Shown here: piece by piece, positions 1-11,569 of the stretch
How the letters are laid out: each line of letters starts with the position of its first letter
Numbering within the stretch: position 1 is the stretch's first letter
From: Sacculina carcini
Lineage: Eukaryota; Arthropoda; Thecostraca; Sacculinidae
Assembly (NCBI GenBank): GCA_916048095.2
Contig: OU696575.1
Location: 10,364,468 to 10,428,467, forward strand
Length of the DNA: 64,000 nt
Direction of reading: 5' to 3'
Position numbers and translations under genes: made by a program
Notes under the pieces: generated by a model
Databases searched by the model: none
What the model was told of the DNA's origin: nothing
What the model saw: the letters and a program-made list of their open reading frames with translations, nothing else

Positions 1-1051
1 CTTCATGCTCTTTATCAGTCAATCCCTCCAAAACACACTATTTCATTCCAACCACCTTTGGACGCCCAATCATGCCAACTCAAAACCCTTTTCCACACAC
101 GAAATCTTGGTGTCACATTTGACTTCAGTCTTAGTTTTTCTCACCATATTGCTCAAACTGTACGCAAATGTAGATTCATCCTTCGCAGCCTTTATATCAT
201 TAGAAAATATATTGGCCAACGTACTTCAATCACACTCATACATTCATTTATTCTTCCTCATCTTAACTATTGTTCTTCCTTATCAGCGAAACAACAATCC
301 TCCTTGCAATCTATACTCAATCAATCGTGTCGTTTTGTTTTTAGACTCCCTGCTCGCCATCCTACATCTACTCTGCTTAAGAAACTAGGCTGGCTTCCCT
401 TTGAACTTTTGGTCCATACAAAATATGCTGCTTTATTTTCAAAATTATACATTCACCTGCTCCTCCACCCTTTCCTAAGGAACCGATCCACCCTTCGACC
501 CATGCCCATAATACCCGGAACTGTATCGCTATCCTTAAAATTCGCGCCCCGTCTGAATCTCCCTGGTCCTCGCGATCTTTTCAGTTCGTAGATCCTCGAC
601 TATATATCAAGCTGCCTTCTCATATAATCTCTGCCACGTCCAATAAATATTTCAGTCTTAAGCTTCATAAACATTTTCTGGAATCCTATCAGGCTATATT
701 TGCTTGTTTTTCCTCATGCTATCCTTCTCTCCAATGACTTTTTCGGCTCCCTACGACACATGTAGTTCCCATCTGTTGCGGTTTCCTCATCTTTGGTGAC
801 ATTTCCAACCACCGTCTTGACCGACCATCCTAGCTATGTATACCCTCTGTTCGCCCGCAACTTAGCTTATGCTTGTTTAACTACCGAGCTAGCTTCTGCG
901 ATACTTTAATTTGCGTCAATGTTTGTGTGCCGGCCTATATGCCTCATGACAATTTACATTTTTATTATTTTGCTCTTTTGTACTTGCCTTTACCCTGTTA
1001 AACCCGCCGATACTTTGTTGAAAGTGGCCAATACATACATACATACATACT
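1..1051 (+). mobile_element. CR1/L2-like LINE, 3' end (C-terminal reverse transcriptase part, 3' UTR, ACAT tail)
   Basis: An open frame at about 58-591 encodes the C-terminal part of a non-LTR reverse transcriptase. The cues are an NLGVTFD block, LIHSFILPHLNYCSS (the usual LIHSFI..RLDYCNSL motif), a Leu-rich LLKKLGWLPFELLVHTKYA block and a SKLYIHLLLHP segment, in the order found in CR1/L2-clade LINEs. The 3' UTR runs to a microsatellite tail of ATAC units at about 1030-1051, typical of these LINEs. The endonuclease and the catalytic palm lie beyond the left edge. The frame ends early relative to the family, so this is an inactive copy. Clade assignment is from motif pattern only. Confidence 0.75.
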
Positions 1052-1459
1052 ATCCTGTGCACCCAAAAACGTATAACTATCGAGTAACACAGATATTGAG
1101 GTGTAGATCAATTGCTAAATCCTAACAGCAGAAATTTTTACATTTCTGGATCGTCAGACCTGATATTCCATCTCTTTCTATTTTATCCTCATTTATATCG
1201 TTTCTGTGCCTTTTATCTGGAAAAAGTCACCAAACTTCGTGGTAAACTTACCTAATAAGAAGAAAAATATCAAAAGGTAACCTGACGATGAAAAAGTAAC
1301 CTAAAAATAAAAAAGTAACCTAACGATGAAAAAGTCACTTTTGGTAACCTAATAACTTTTTTAATAATTATCGTACACAACTTTTTCATTAAGTTTTAAG
1401 TAGCTTATGAAAAAGTGACCTTTAGGTGGAAAATTTACTTTTGACATTTGACAGCCCTA
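1052..1459 (-). mobile_element. hAT-type non-autonomous element, partial (same family as 30483-31905)
   Basis: Read on the minus strand this matches 30483-30870 nearly throughout: both start TAGGG(C/A)TGTCAAA and share a run of degenerate AGGTTACTTTTT units, then GGCACA, TTTCTGCTGTTAGG and an ACTCGATA block. Only one terminus is present (1459). The inner edge is joined directly to the LINE tail at about 1051, so the LINE probably inserted into this element and the other half lies off the left edge. The 8 bases after the terminus (CTTATTAG) resemble the target duplication of the second copy. Confidence 0.7.
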
Positions 1460-1484
1460 CTTATTAGTGTTGTATTACTAAAAT

Positions 1485-1556
1485 TAATGAGCCAGGTGAA
1501 ATTGGAAGAGAACGGACACAATACCTTGCATGATTGCAATATCCATACGCCTTGAT
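1485..1556 (+). repeat. Dispersed repeat, copy 1
   Basis: About 75 bp containing GAGCCAGGTGAAATTGGAAG and TTGCATGATTGCAATATCCA. It recurs in the same orientation at 39785-39862 with several substitutions. No coding sense or terminal repeat is visible, and the family is unknown. Confidence 0.45.
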
Positions 1557-1565
1557 CATCGAGAC

Positions 1566-2027
1566 CAGTGTTTCTCAACGTGGGCCATATGACCCCTTGA
1601 AGGTCATGGGATTGTTTGTGAGGTCATAGGATCAAATTTAAATAAAACATCAGATGTCACTATGCTTTCCCATGGGCCAAAAAAGATATATGTTGAAACA
1701 ATTTATTCTTCCATGTTATGATTGTTGTGTTGTACATTTCAATCGTGTGATTCGCCGCTACAGTGAGACATCCCCGGTGTTTGCCTGGCGCGTTTGTTTG
1801 AACCGCCAATGTGTGTGTATGTCCGTGTGCTCGGCCCGCCTGTACGTACGGTCGTGGCTTTGTTTATATGGGTGGTCGGTGGAAATAGTCACCGACATAC
1901 ATGAGCTAATCCTTTGGATAAGTCGCGACGATTCATGTGTGTATTTGGGACCACAAGGACTTCTAGGGGGCCGCAAGGACACACATTGTGTTGAACGGGG
2001 TCATGCATGAAAAGGTTGAGAACGATT
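1566..2027. mobile_element. hAT-type MITE with 8-bp target duplication
   Basis: The left end reads CAGTGTTTCTCAACGTGG and the right end, reverse-complemented, CAATCGTTCTCAACCT, the familiar hAT CAG.GGTTCTCAACCT terminal repeat. The flanks ATCGAGAC (1558-1565) and ATCTAGAG (2028-2035) agree at 6 of 8 positions, as expected for an old hAT target duplication. Open frames inside are chance frames. Confidence 0.7.
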
Positions 2028-2480
2028 GATCTAGAGACTCACACATACACACTGAAAAGTGCAACTCTAACTCTAACAGAAAATAACTCACACCGAAAAC
2101 GATATATGTTACAAGAACTGAGTTACTGTAAAACATCTATTAGAACGGCTTGTTCTATCTTTCAAACCTTACTTCGTAGTGTCGTTCAATTTGAGGGTGC
2201 CGCTCTATTTTTCTACTAGCTAATCAGAACTTTGAGAGGATACGTTGTTTCCTTCTGTTTGAAAAGAGAACTATGCAACGTATGCATATTTATTTAATAA
2301 AAGGCACAATACACGGTGATTACTGGTGTTTAATTAGCGGTACCGTTCTATCAGAGGGTACCGTTCGAATACACGTTTTACAGTATATTCGATGTGTCCT
2401 CTCTTTTTTGTCCGTTGCCTATCGCATCCCAAGTTCATGTGTTCTTGTGGTGTGGGGGCGGTGTAGTTGTACGAATTCAG

Positions 2481-2688
2481 CAGCTTGAACCCGGTGCTGC
2501 GCAAAATCACCGACTATCTGATCGAAGAGGCTTCGGCCGAGGAAGACGAGCTTATGGGCGTGTGTATCAGCTCGGCTCACACCGGCTCCGATCAAGCACC
2601 TCCGTCCGACACCGCCGACCAACAGACGACCAAAAGTGGCGACACTGGTTCCACGGAGACGGTGGATCGCGACGAGGAGCTGATCAAG
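2481..2688 (+). CDS. SRRT: SRRT internal exon (ITDYLIEE region)
   Basis: First SRRT exon in the window. It encodes [22 protein letters not shown], a Ser/Thr/Asp/Gln-rich linker and DRDEELIK. The acceptor is the AG at 2479-2480 (or a CAG three bases further on, same frame). The donor after 2688 is GTAAGC. The exon enters with one base completing a codon and leaves in phase 0. The linker is the least conserved part, as in other ARS2 proteins. Confidence 0.93.
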
Positions 2689-5600
2689 GTAAGCCGCCGC
2701 ATCTGTTGTTGTTAACGTTCCTCAAGTTGTCTGGCTGAACAACCTGAACAAGGAAATCCACGGCTCTGCGACCGGGTCATTCCACGGGTCTGTGGTGGAT
2801 TTGATGTTGTGGCGAAGCCTAAGTTAAGTGTGTGTAGTGTTCCATTCTCCTGTCGGTTGAGAATGTGGTTTGTTTTCTTGTGATGGCTTTGTGTGTGCTG
2901 ACTGCTACCCGACCTGGGCCGAATTCATCACCGCTAGCTCAGGAGGGCTGGTTGAGCCGTTTGCTATCGCTTCGCATTGTGTTTGTTTGAATACAGAGCA
3001 TTTGTTTGTTTGATTAGAACATTGAAGCATTGAACATTGTGTTTGTTCGCATTGTGTTTGTTTGATTAGAACCCAGGATACTTCGGCCTCTGTCGAAGTC
3101 TTTCAACATTAGAAACGCTAGTTCGAATCTGATGTGATCAGATTATGTATCTTAACATCAATTGAAATCTAGTCCAAATTGAATGTTGACATTGGTGTAA
3201 TTTTCTCATTTCGTTTTAAGGCGCTGTGATTTGAATATATTAGAGATTTTCCATAGTTCACCGCCACTGTCATTTGTTCTACCTAGGCGCTTGTTGGATT
3301 AGAACCCAGGATACTTCGGCCTCTGTCGAAGTCTTTTAATCACTCGGCCAATTTGACACTTGTCAGGTTTGTGCAATTTGGCTATTTGTATTCAACAATG
3401 CGCGTTGCTTTTCAGGTGCTGGACAAACTACTGCTCTATTTGCGTATCGTACACTCGATCGACTACTATAACCACTCCGAGTATCCGAACGAAGACGATA
3501 TGCCCAACCGCTGCGGTATCATTCATACCCGCGGCATTCCGCCCAGCTCTAAGGTCAGCCAATCAGTACAATAACATTAACTGTTGCTTTCTACTCAAAT
3601 TTAATGAATGAACTACTTTTTAGATTGAATTGCACAAACGATACATGTTTGTAAAATTGGTGTTTATAATATCCTTAATTATGTTTATTAAATTCAATTT
3701 TATATTTATTTTCAACTAATTTACTAATAAGTCTTTTTAGAGGGTTTCTCGTCAATTTTTTCATCTAATATCTCACGAGTGGAGAGAACCACTCTAGTAT
3801 AGACTCTAGTGAGTGTTGTTTTATAACAGAATGCCATCGTAGGTGGTATTTATTTGTGGTGGCATTTATTGTGATTTGTCTAGCATCAAAGCGATTTCAA
3901 TACATAGCAGTGGTCGGTATGCGAAAGGCAGGAATATTGCATGTAGAACTCAACAGCAAGAGTGTAATGGTTACGTGTAATTGTCCCGAGTAAATGTTGG
4001 TACACGTACGTGAAAATACATGACCAACGAACCAACAAGAATAGGCTTCGTTGAATTGCACTCATGGGGGCAATTGACCCTTTGAAAAAATTGGTGGCTA
4101 TGGTGCCACAGCCACGTGTTATATTCCGTCCTTGTCCAGGGGAGTGCTAACTGGCTCTCCTTTCATACAACACAATTCACCTTGTGTTTGTATTTGGACT
4201 ATATCACATTCATGTGTGTTCTCCAAAGTGGATGTTTCCAAGTTTTTGCTCCATAAGTTGAATGCAGTTGTCTCCTCAGCAATTGTATTATGGTTTTTCA
4301 TTTTTAAATTGTTTTCCAACGTTGAATATTTGCATTTGATACTATGACTCTGGATGTTTTGTTAATTAGTAGCTGTTTTAGTGTATGTAGAGGGCGCCAC
4401 AGTTTGCACGACTAAACTGGATACGTGTGAGACGCCAAGTTTCTTGCTTATAGTGCCTGCTTCTGGAATATTCTCGCGCCATTTTGCACTGCGGCGCTAT
4501 GGTTTCATTTTGTTCCGAATTATCAATAATTTGAACCATTGCTTGGTATTTAAAAAAAAATAAAAACTAACGGAAATTGTGTGGATTTTTACTGGAGAAT
4601 TTTCGGAGCCGAATTTACAGTTTTGTCTATTCTTCTACTTAACTTTGTTGTCATGGAATTATAACGTGGTACAGTGATGAATGTTGAGTGGCAATTTTGT
4701 GTGAAGATATACTGTTTCTTTGAAATCATAATTTCTTCATTTTTCACTGAATGTGGACCAGGTGTTTACTCGAATTATTTGCCTCACCACTCCTCTTATT
4801 CCTCTTTCAAGTCCTCTCTTTTTAGGTATTTGTTATTTGTCATTTGACCCTGCCACTGGTTGCCTTACTCCCTTTCCTACTGTTTAATTGCTATCAGTTA
4901 ATGTTGCGTTTATTCTACATTTTGTTTTCCTTGTGTTGAACCGCTTTGTGACCGGTGTTCACTTCTGTCTTTCGTGGTTTTCAACTGTTTTGTCGCTCAT
5001 GTGTTATATATGCGCTATAGCCAATGCATGTTGTTCGGGTCTACAATGATCTTCCTTCCTCAATCACTTCCTCTTCATCCTGTAGTAGATTTTCCTCCTC
5101 ACTTCCTAAATATCTTTTTGCTAAATCTTTTTATCCCATTTCTCGCACTCTTACACCTTACGCTTCCCTATGACTAATTTACAATTACTTTTGTTTTTAT
5201 TTATTTTCATTTTATTTATCTCCATTTTTTGTTCCTTTCTGTGAATTTTCTACTTCCTTTCTCACGTCTTATAATCGTGTACTGTTGTTTATCATTTTTA
5301 TCTCTCGCGTTTTTCGCGTTCATTGTTGTCATGTTTCTATGTGAGCGTTATACAAATGCTTTATTGTTGTTGTTGTTGTTGTTGTTATTCCAAGTTGAAA
5401 TCAGAACTATACTCCCAGAATTTCGGAATAACCATCTGCAATTTTCGAAGTCAATTTCCGTAGTAACCAGTCTATTTTGAATTGAACCACCGGTTCCAGG
5501 TTGGATAAGTTTATTTAAAGATTAATTTTATTATTTTGTATTATTGTGATGTCGGTTTTGGGGTGTTAGTATATGATTAAGAATTTTACATTCAAATATG

Positions 5601-8600
5601 TCAGTAACTTTTAAACGTATTTTCACCTTAAAAATGGCATTAAGTTATTTACAATTGAACGTTTTCACCGTCAAAATGGGATCATATTGTGTAGAACACA
5701 TTCAACACATTTTGACATTCTTGTTCAATGTTATTTTCTCTCTGTGTCTCGATAATCAGGGTATGTGGGTATTGCTGGCATGTACTTTATAGCGATCGTA
5801 CACTTCCCATCTGAGTTTTTTCATTGATTTCTATAACGCCAATAGTAATGACAATGTTTAGTCCGATATTTAACAAAACAGGCGTGAAATAGTGTCCTAT
5901 GGTCTATACTCTTCCTTCATTAACAAGCGTGTTCATGTGCGGAACACATATAGATGCAATTTGATGTTTGGATTTACAATGTACCCCGGATATAAGAGAA
6001 CCCCGATTATAAGAGAGTATTTCTTCTGGTTCGTCTTCTATATTGTACGTTATTGTACGCGATTTATGAGACTCTCTGCGCTCCCGACTCTTATATTTGG
6101 GTGGTCACTGTATTATGTACCGTAGATGCCTAGTGTTTGTTTGTATTGCACACGGGTGTTGTTGATTTGGTTCAAGGTGACGGCCGATGAGTTGCAAGAC
6201 TACATTTCCACATTCAAAAATAAGATTGGCTCGTTTCATCAGCCAATTCCGCGTCTGGACGATGCAGAATGCAAGAAACAAGGTCTAGGTGGGTGCTAAC
6301 ACACACCGTCTCACCATACACACACACACACATATCGGGAGAATTTAGCTTTGGGGAAGTCTGGTTTGACAGTTGGCAAGCCTCGTGAATAGTAAGCCAA
6401 AGTGATTACGAGCGAGCGACAGCGAGCGAGTTCATACTTGGTGTTACTAGAAAAATGAGTATGAGCGGCCGGCCCGCCGGCCGTGGTCACGCTTTTCAGA
6501 GGCTTATATCTCTGGAACCATAAGTCCGATTAACATGCGTTTTTTTTTGTTGGGCAGCCCAATCCTTCCTGCCGCGAACGAGACTATGCCGAATCATGTC
6601 AGTGCCCAGTGTGACAAGTGGCACGTGCCATATGCCCTCTTATAATTTAGCAGAAAACTTTGCCCATGCACGCAGACAAATGCATTTACGACAAAGTTTG
6701 ATTACATATGATAGCTTCGCGCTCGCTCGTTCATCGCCGAACACGGCGCCTTACTGGTTGTAGCCTTCACCAATGCATGCTAACTCACTATAAAATATGT
6801 AACACATCTACAACATATAACTAAACGATATCGAAAAATAACCGGATTAGGCGGATTCCATTTCAGGCTCGTAAAAGCTTTTCAGGTAGAATTGATAGTT
6901 AGCAAATATAGAATACATGTGTGATGAATGGTTCCAAACATGTCAAATAGAATATAGTTGTGTTTGCGGTTTTAGACAGGCATATGTAAGCGTGCTGGAT
7001 TCCGTACTATAATTCACAATACAAAACGTGAATTAGAAAGAGAATTAGAGATAAGAGGAAAGGTAAGCAATGCAATTATAATAATTATCATGAATTATAA
7101 TGATAATATCGTAATAGTAGTGTTTATTCACATCACATAGGGTGTTTACTATGCGAAAATGGACAGGAAGGGAAATTCACCTCAGAAAAGCAAATTACGC
7201 CACCTCAGGAAATCCAAACGAAGGAAAAAAGCAGTTCACCTCGTATGTATACGTGACCGTCACACACGATATGTCGTTTTCATTTTCAGACACTCAGTAG
7301 AAATGTACTTTTATTGCAGCCAATTATGTTTGCTGTGCTTTCTCGTTTAGGGTTGTTTTTCGATATCGTTTAGTTGTATGTTGTAGATACGTTGCAGATT
7401 TTATAGTGAGTTAGTATGCATTGGTGAATGCTACAATCACTCTGGCTTACTATTCACGAGGCTTGTCATTTTTCTGCTGTGTGCACTGAATATATATATA
7501 TAACAGTTCAACGCTGATTGGTTAATCAACGGCGCCAATTTCAAAATGCTAACGGTTTTGCGTGTACGTGTGCGCTGATTGGTTGATCACGCTCGGTGTC
7601 CGCTAGCTTGAGCTGTGATTGGCTGTGGACGCGCTGTCTATTTGCTAAATGGGCGCTGATTGGCTGTTCCTTGGCAGTGCTGAAAATCGCCGACGATGAG
7701 ACGGAGAAGTTTGTACAAGCCAACACGCAGGAATTGTCCACGGACAAGTGGTTGTGTCCCCTGAGCAACAAGAAATTCAAGGGTCCCGATTTTGTGCGCA
7801 AACACATTTTCAACAAACACTCGGAGAAGATTGATGAGGTTAAAAAAGAGGTGGGTGCACAGACACGCATTGGTTGACGTTTTTTTATTTTTTTATTTAG
7901 CTGCTGGCGATTAAAGGATATATTGAATTCAATGAATGGCTGGTACATGGTAGCATATTATTTGATAACGATATGCTGAACTGTGTAAGTTATTCTGGTT
8001 TCATAACAACAGTGGCTGATAGATGATATTTGATAGTTCGTCTCTTCTGCCGTACAGTTGTTATACTTATCTTTGTAAGAATTGCTTCATGTTTTGTTTT
8101 GTGATGTATGCCGATATTTTGTCCCACATATTGTGCTACCATTTGGAAAATGTATCTTGGCATTTATTTTTTCCCATTTTTGAATGATTTTTATATTATT
8201 TCCTCTGTGTATGCATATTTACGTGTTATTTCAGCTTGTTTCAAGATAAGTTTTAGTAATGTCAACGTTTATTTTCATGGAATCGCCGATAGTGCTCGTG
8301 TGGTTTTCCAGGGCAGTCTTTTATTAGTTGTTTGTGGCGCTTTGAGGTGGTGTATCTAATCACTAGGGTGACCTTTTGTTGCAAATGCAACTTTTTCATC
8401 ATATAATCTGTTCATCATAGGAGCCCAAAAATCAATATTGTATTGATCTGAGGTAAGTATTAAATAAGTTATAAATGCAACTTTTTGTTTTTAGCGCAAC
8501 TTTTGCCACTTTTTTCAGTTTTAAGAGCCACTATTTAGATTTAGGACAATTTTGAACTTTTAGAACAATTGTTTCATACTATGAAGAAAATGTTTCAGTT

Positions 8601-11506
8601 GTCATGGTGTACAATGCAGCATATGTTCATGTATTGTCAACATTAACTCGGTAAGCATGTATCTAGAAGGCGTGTGAACATTGTGTCCATGTGTGGTGCT
8701 AGACATCCTGCGTGTACATAGCACCATATACAGACACACATATGTATAGACACAATACAGACATAAATCTCTAGACACGTGCATTTGTGCAATAGAATTT
8801 AACATTATTTTTTTACTTTTCGAGTAACCTTAGAGCAACTAGCTAGATCAACAGTACTTGAATATAATTACCGCATACTCAGATGATGTTTTATCTGCAA
8901 AATCCATTTAGACCTTGGAACATTGAAGAAAATTAAAATCAAGTGAGAATTTCAAATTATATTGTGTATTTAAATGTCACTACCAGACATCAGTGCGCCA
9001 GACTCGACAGACTAGACAAGCATGTGAAACACAATCTTAACCCAACCGCGAAAATTCAAAATGCATAATTAAGTAGAAACAAAAACGTGAAACTCCCAAA
9101 ATGTAATGTTAAAGAGTGATTTCAGTTTTTTATATTTTAATACGCTATTATTAAAAATTTACGATATTTGGCGAACCATTGATCTCAACTTATTAGCGCA
9201 ACTATTTGCGATTTTTAGCGCTTCCAAATCGCCAGTGAGGTGACAGTTGAAACTCATGAAGCATGCGATCTTAGCACAACCGCGAGTGCTCAAAACGTAC
9301 TGCGGAAATAGTTATCGAATGTAAAAAGTACTAATTTTCCTCACAAAAGTATGTTTTTCATAATTCAGTGATTCTCACTATCCTTTTACAGGTTTTAGTG
9401 AGAAATTCGCAAAATTTTAAGTGCAACCTTTTAGCGCAAATTTTCGTAATTTTTAGCGCACCAAAAGGTCACCCTACTAATCAGGGTTGAAATATTTGAT
9501 TTACGATAAATCATCTTTGCTGACTTGGCGTCAACTTGTTTCTAGCTGCTAGTATCCGACTACTGAATATTTCACCGCACATTTTTCGCTCTAGTTCTCT
9601 TGTTCGCCTTTTTCCGTGAACTATTTTACTAGTTGATAAGCATCCATATGCCGGGGAGTTATCAAATCGTTGACTTCTACTGATGCGCTGCGCAGAATTG
9701 GGGTCCACTCACTGCTGAGTATTGGTTTTTCACACACAAATATCTCCTGTGTGGGATTTTCGAGGTCTTTTTTCATATCCCTTCTAGAAATATACCAATA
9801 CTGGTAACGAAAGTTCACACCCTCACTCTGTGGTGTCCTGTCCTGTCACTGTCCTGTGGTGTCACTCTGTCCTGTGGTGTTGTTTTGTCACTGAATCACA
9901 AAATCTGGTGGGGTGTTTTCGGCGGGGCTACGACCATTTACCCCAACGTACCAACTGATCCAACGCTAAAACGATGCGATGAAAACCAGCGATAGCAAAG
10001 ATAGGGCGCATTTTCCAATGGCGTACCTAGTGACTGAAAAATACGCGAGTGACCATTTGGTCCAATTTCCCATCAGCCATATGAACTTCAGTGGTTTTCA
10101 AACTGTTTAATGCTTAGATGTGCCGTTTAATGATTGCCCTGTGTAAACTGGGCGTTTGTGCTTAGATGTGCCGTTTAATGATTGCCCTGTGTGAACTGGG
10201 CGTTTGTGTAACTGGTGAACTGTGTAAACTGTGTAAACGTCTGTGTAAACTGGGCGTATATACGTTTGTGTATATATTCAATATAGGCTACCTGCGTGAG
10301 ATAGCCAACTAACCTCAGGGCGTTAATGGTTCAAACCCCGGCGGGTAAATCATCTGGGCGAATTCTACAATCCCACAGCCCCTGTCCACCCAGCAGTGAA
10401 TGGTACCAGATATCAGTCATGTGTTGTGTCATGCATTCTGGGGAGGTGGCCCTCTCTAATACGTCTAGCGTGGAGAGGGTCGGTTCTGCGGTGGCAGCGA
10501 GCTGCACGGGACACACCCGTGTTAACAAGTTTCGGCTTCTTCCTGTGTAACCTTTTACATCGAGCTTTTAATGCGACCATTTGTTAGTTGATCAAATTTA
10601 GATGCAGCCCGTCGAAGTTCATATCGAAAATACACATTTCAAAATCATTTCGCGTTATTTTATTACCAACCCTGCATACAGTCGACAGTCGCAAGCAAAA
10701 AATGGTTACGTATGGTCAAGTAGAGCATTATACGAATATTCTATAGCGTTTCATTATTCAGAATACGAGGTGTAGTTTTGAAATCGCCACATTCCGCCGT
10801 AAGTCAGCACTATCGAGCCTGAGGTGATCACTCAACAAACAATTGCGCTCAAAATTCATAGATATGACGCACAGCCAGGTCATGTACTCGGTATGCGACA
10901 CGAATATGAGTCTCCGATCATCACGCTTCATGCATGCATTATGCTTCAAGTTATTGTCGGCGACCAATCCAGTATGAGATGTGTTGCACCAGGCGAAATG
11001 CTGTCATCACCATCCCCTCAGGCCGTACACCTGTGCACAGGCAAACATTCAGTGAGTTCACATGCAATACCTTATGAAAACACATGCTAGCTCATCCATA
11101 AGTTGTAAAGGAACCTTGCAGAACATGAAGGGGACAGCTGAAAACTAGTCAGCAGCGGCAGGCAAAATGACAAACAAGCACACGTACACACTCAACATTA
11201 GTGTAGCACATTTCTAGCACCATATTATTATAGCACATTTGTTGTGAACTTGGGCTTGGTACATGACATCCACTATGTCTACAATGGCTACAGGTCCCCC
11301 TTTCACTAAGGAAAGTATTATCCGCTCAAAGGCGGGGGTATCATTGCTGCCACGCTACTCGCTGTGGCCTGCTCTTCATGGATTTAAACGGAATACGCAT
11401 GAAAACAAACATCACACATTCAAAAAACATTACAACACACATTTTGAAAACGGGTTTTCATATATACATACCCAACAATTAAATATAAACACACACAACC
11501 AAGCAC

Positions 11507-11569
<63 letters not shown>

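Larger units (their letters stand above)
3554..6176 (+). other. SRRT intron; LINE 3' fragment and a small pogo MITE, otherwise unique AT-rich DNA
   Basis: The only structured parts are a LINE remnant ending about 5390 and a pogo-type MITE at 5977-6110. The stretch 3554-4740 shows no coding exon, repeat or conserved motif. Confidence 0.6.

Noticed and set aside
1654-2010. 118-codon frame
   Set aside because: Falls entirely within the hAT MITE at 1566-2027.
7159-7350. Small basic protein (Lys/Arg-rich frame)
   Set aside because: Lies inside the TIR element interior, with no homolog recognised and no splice context.
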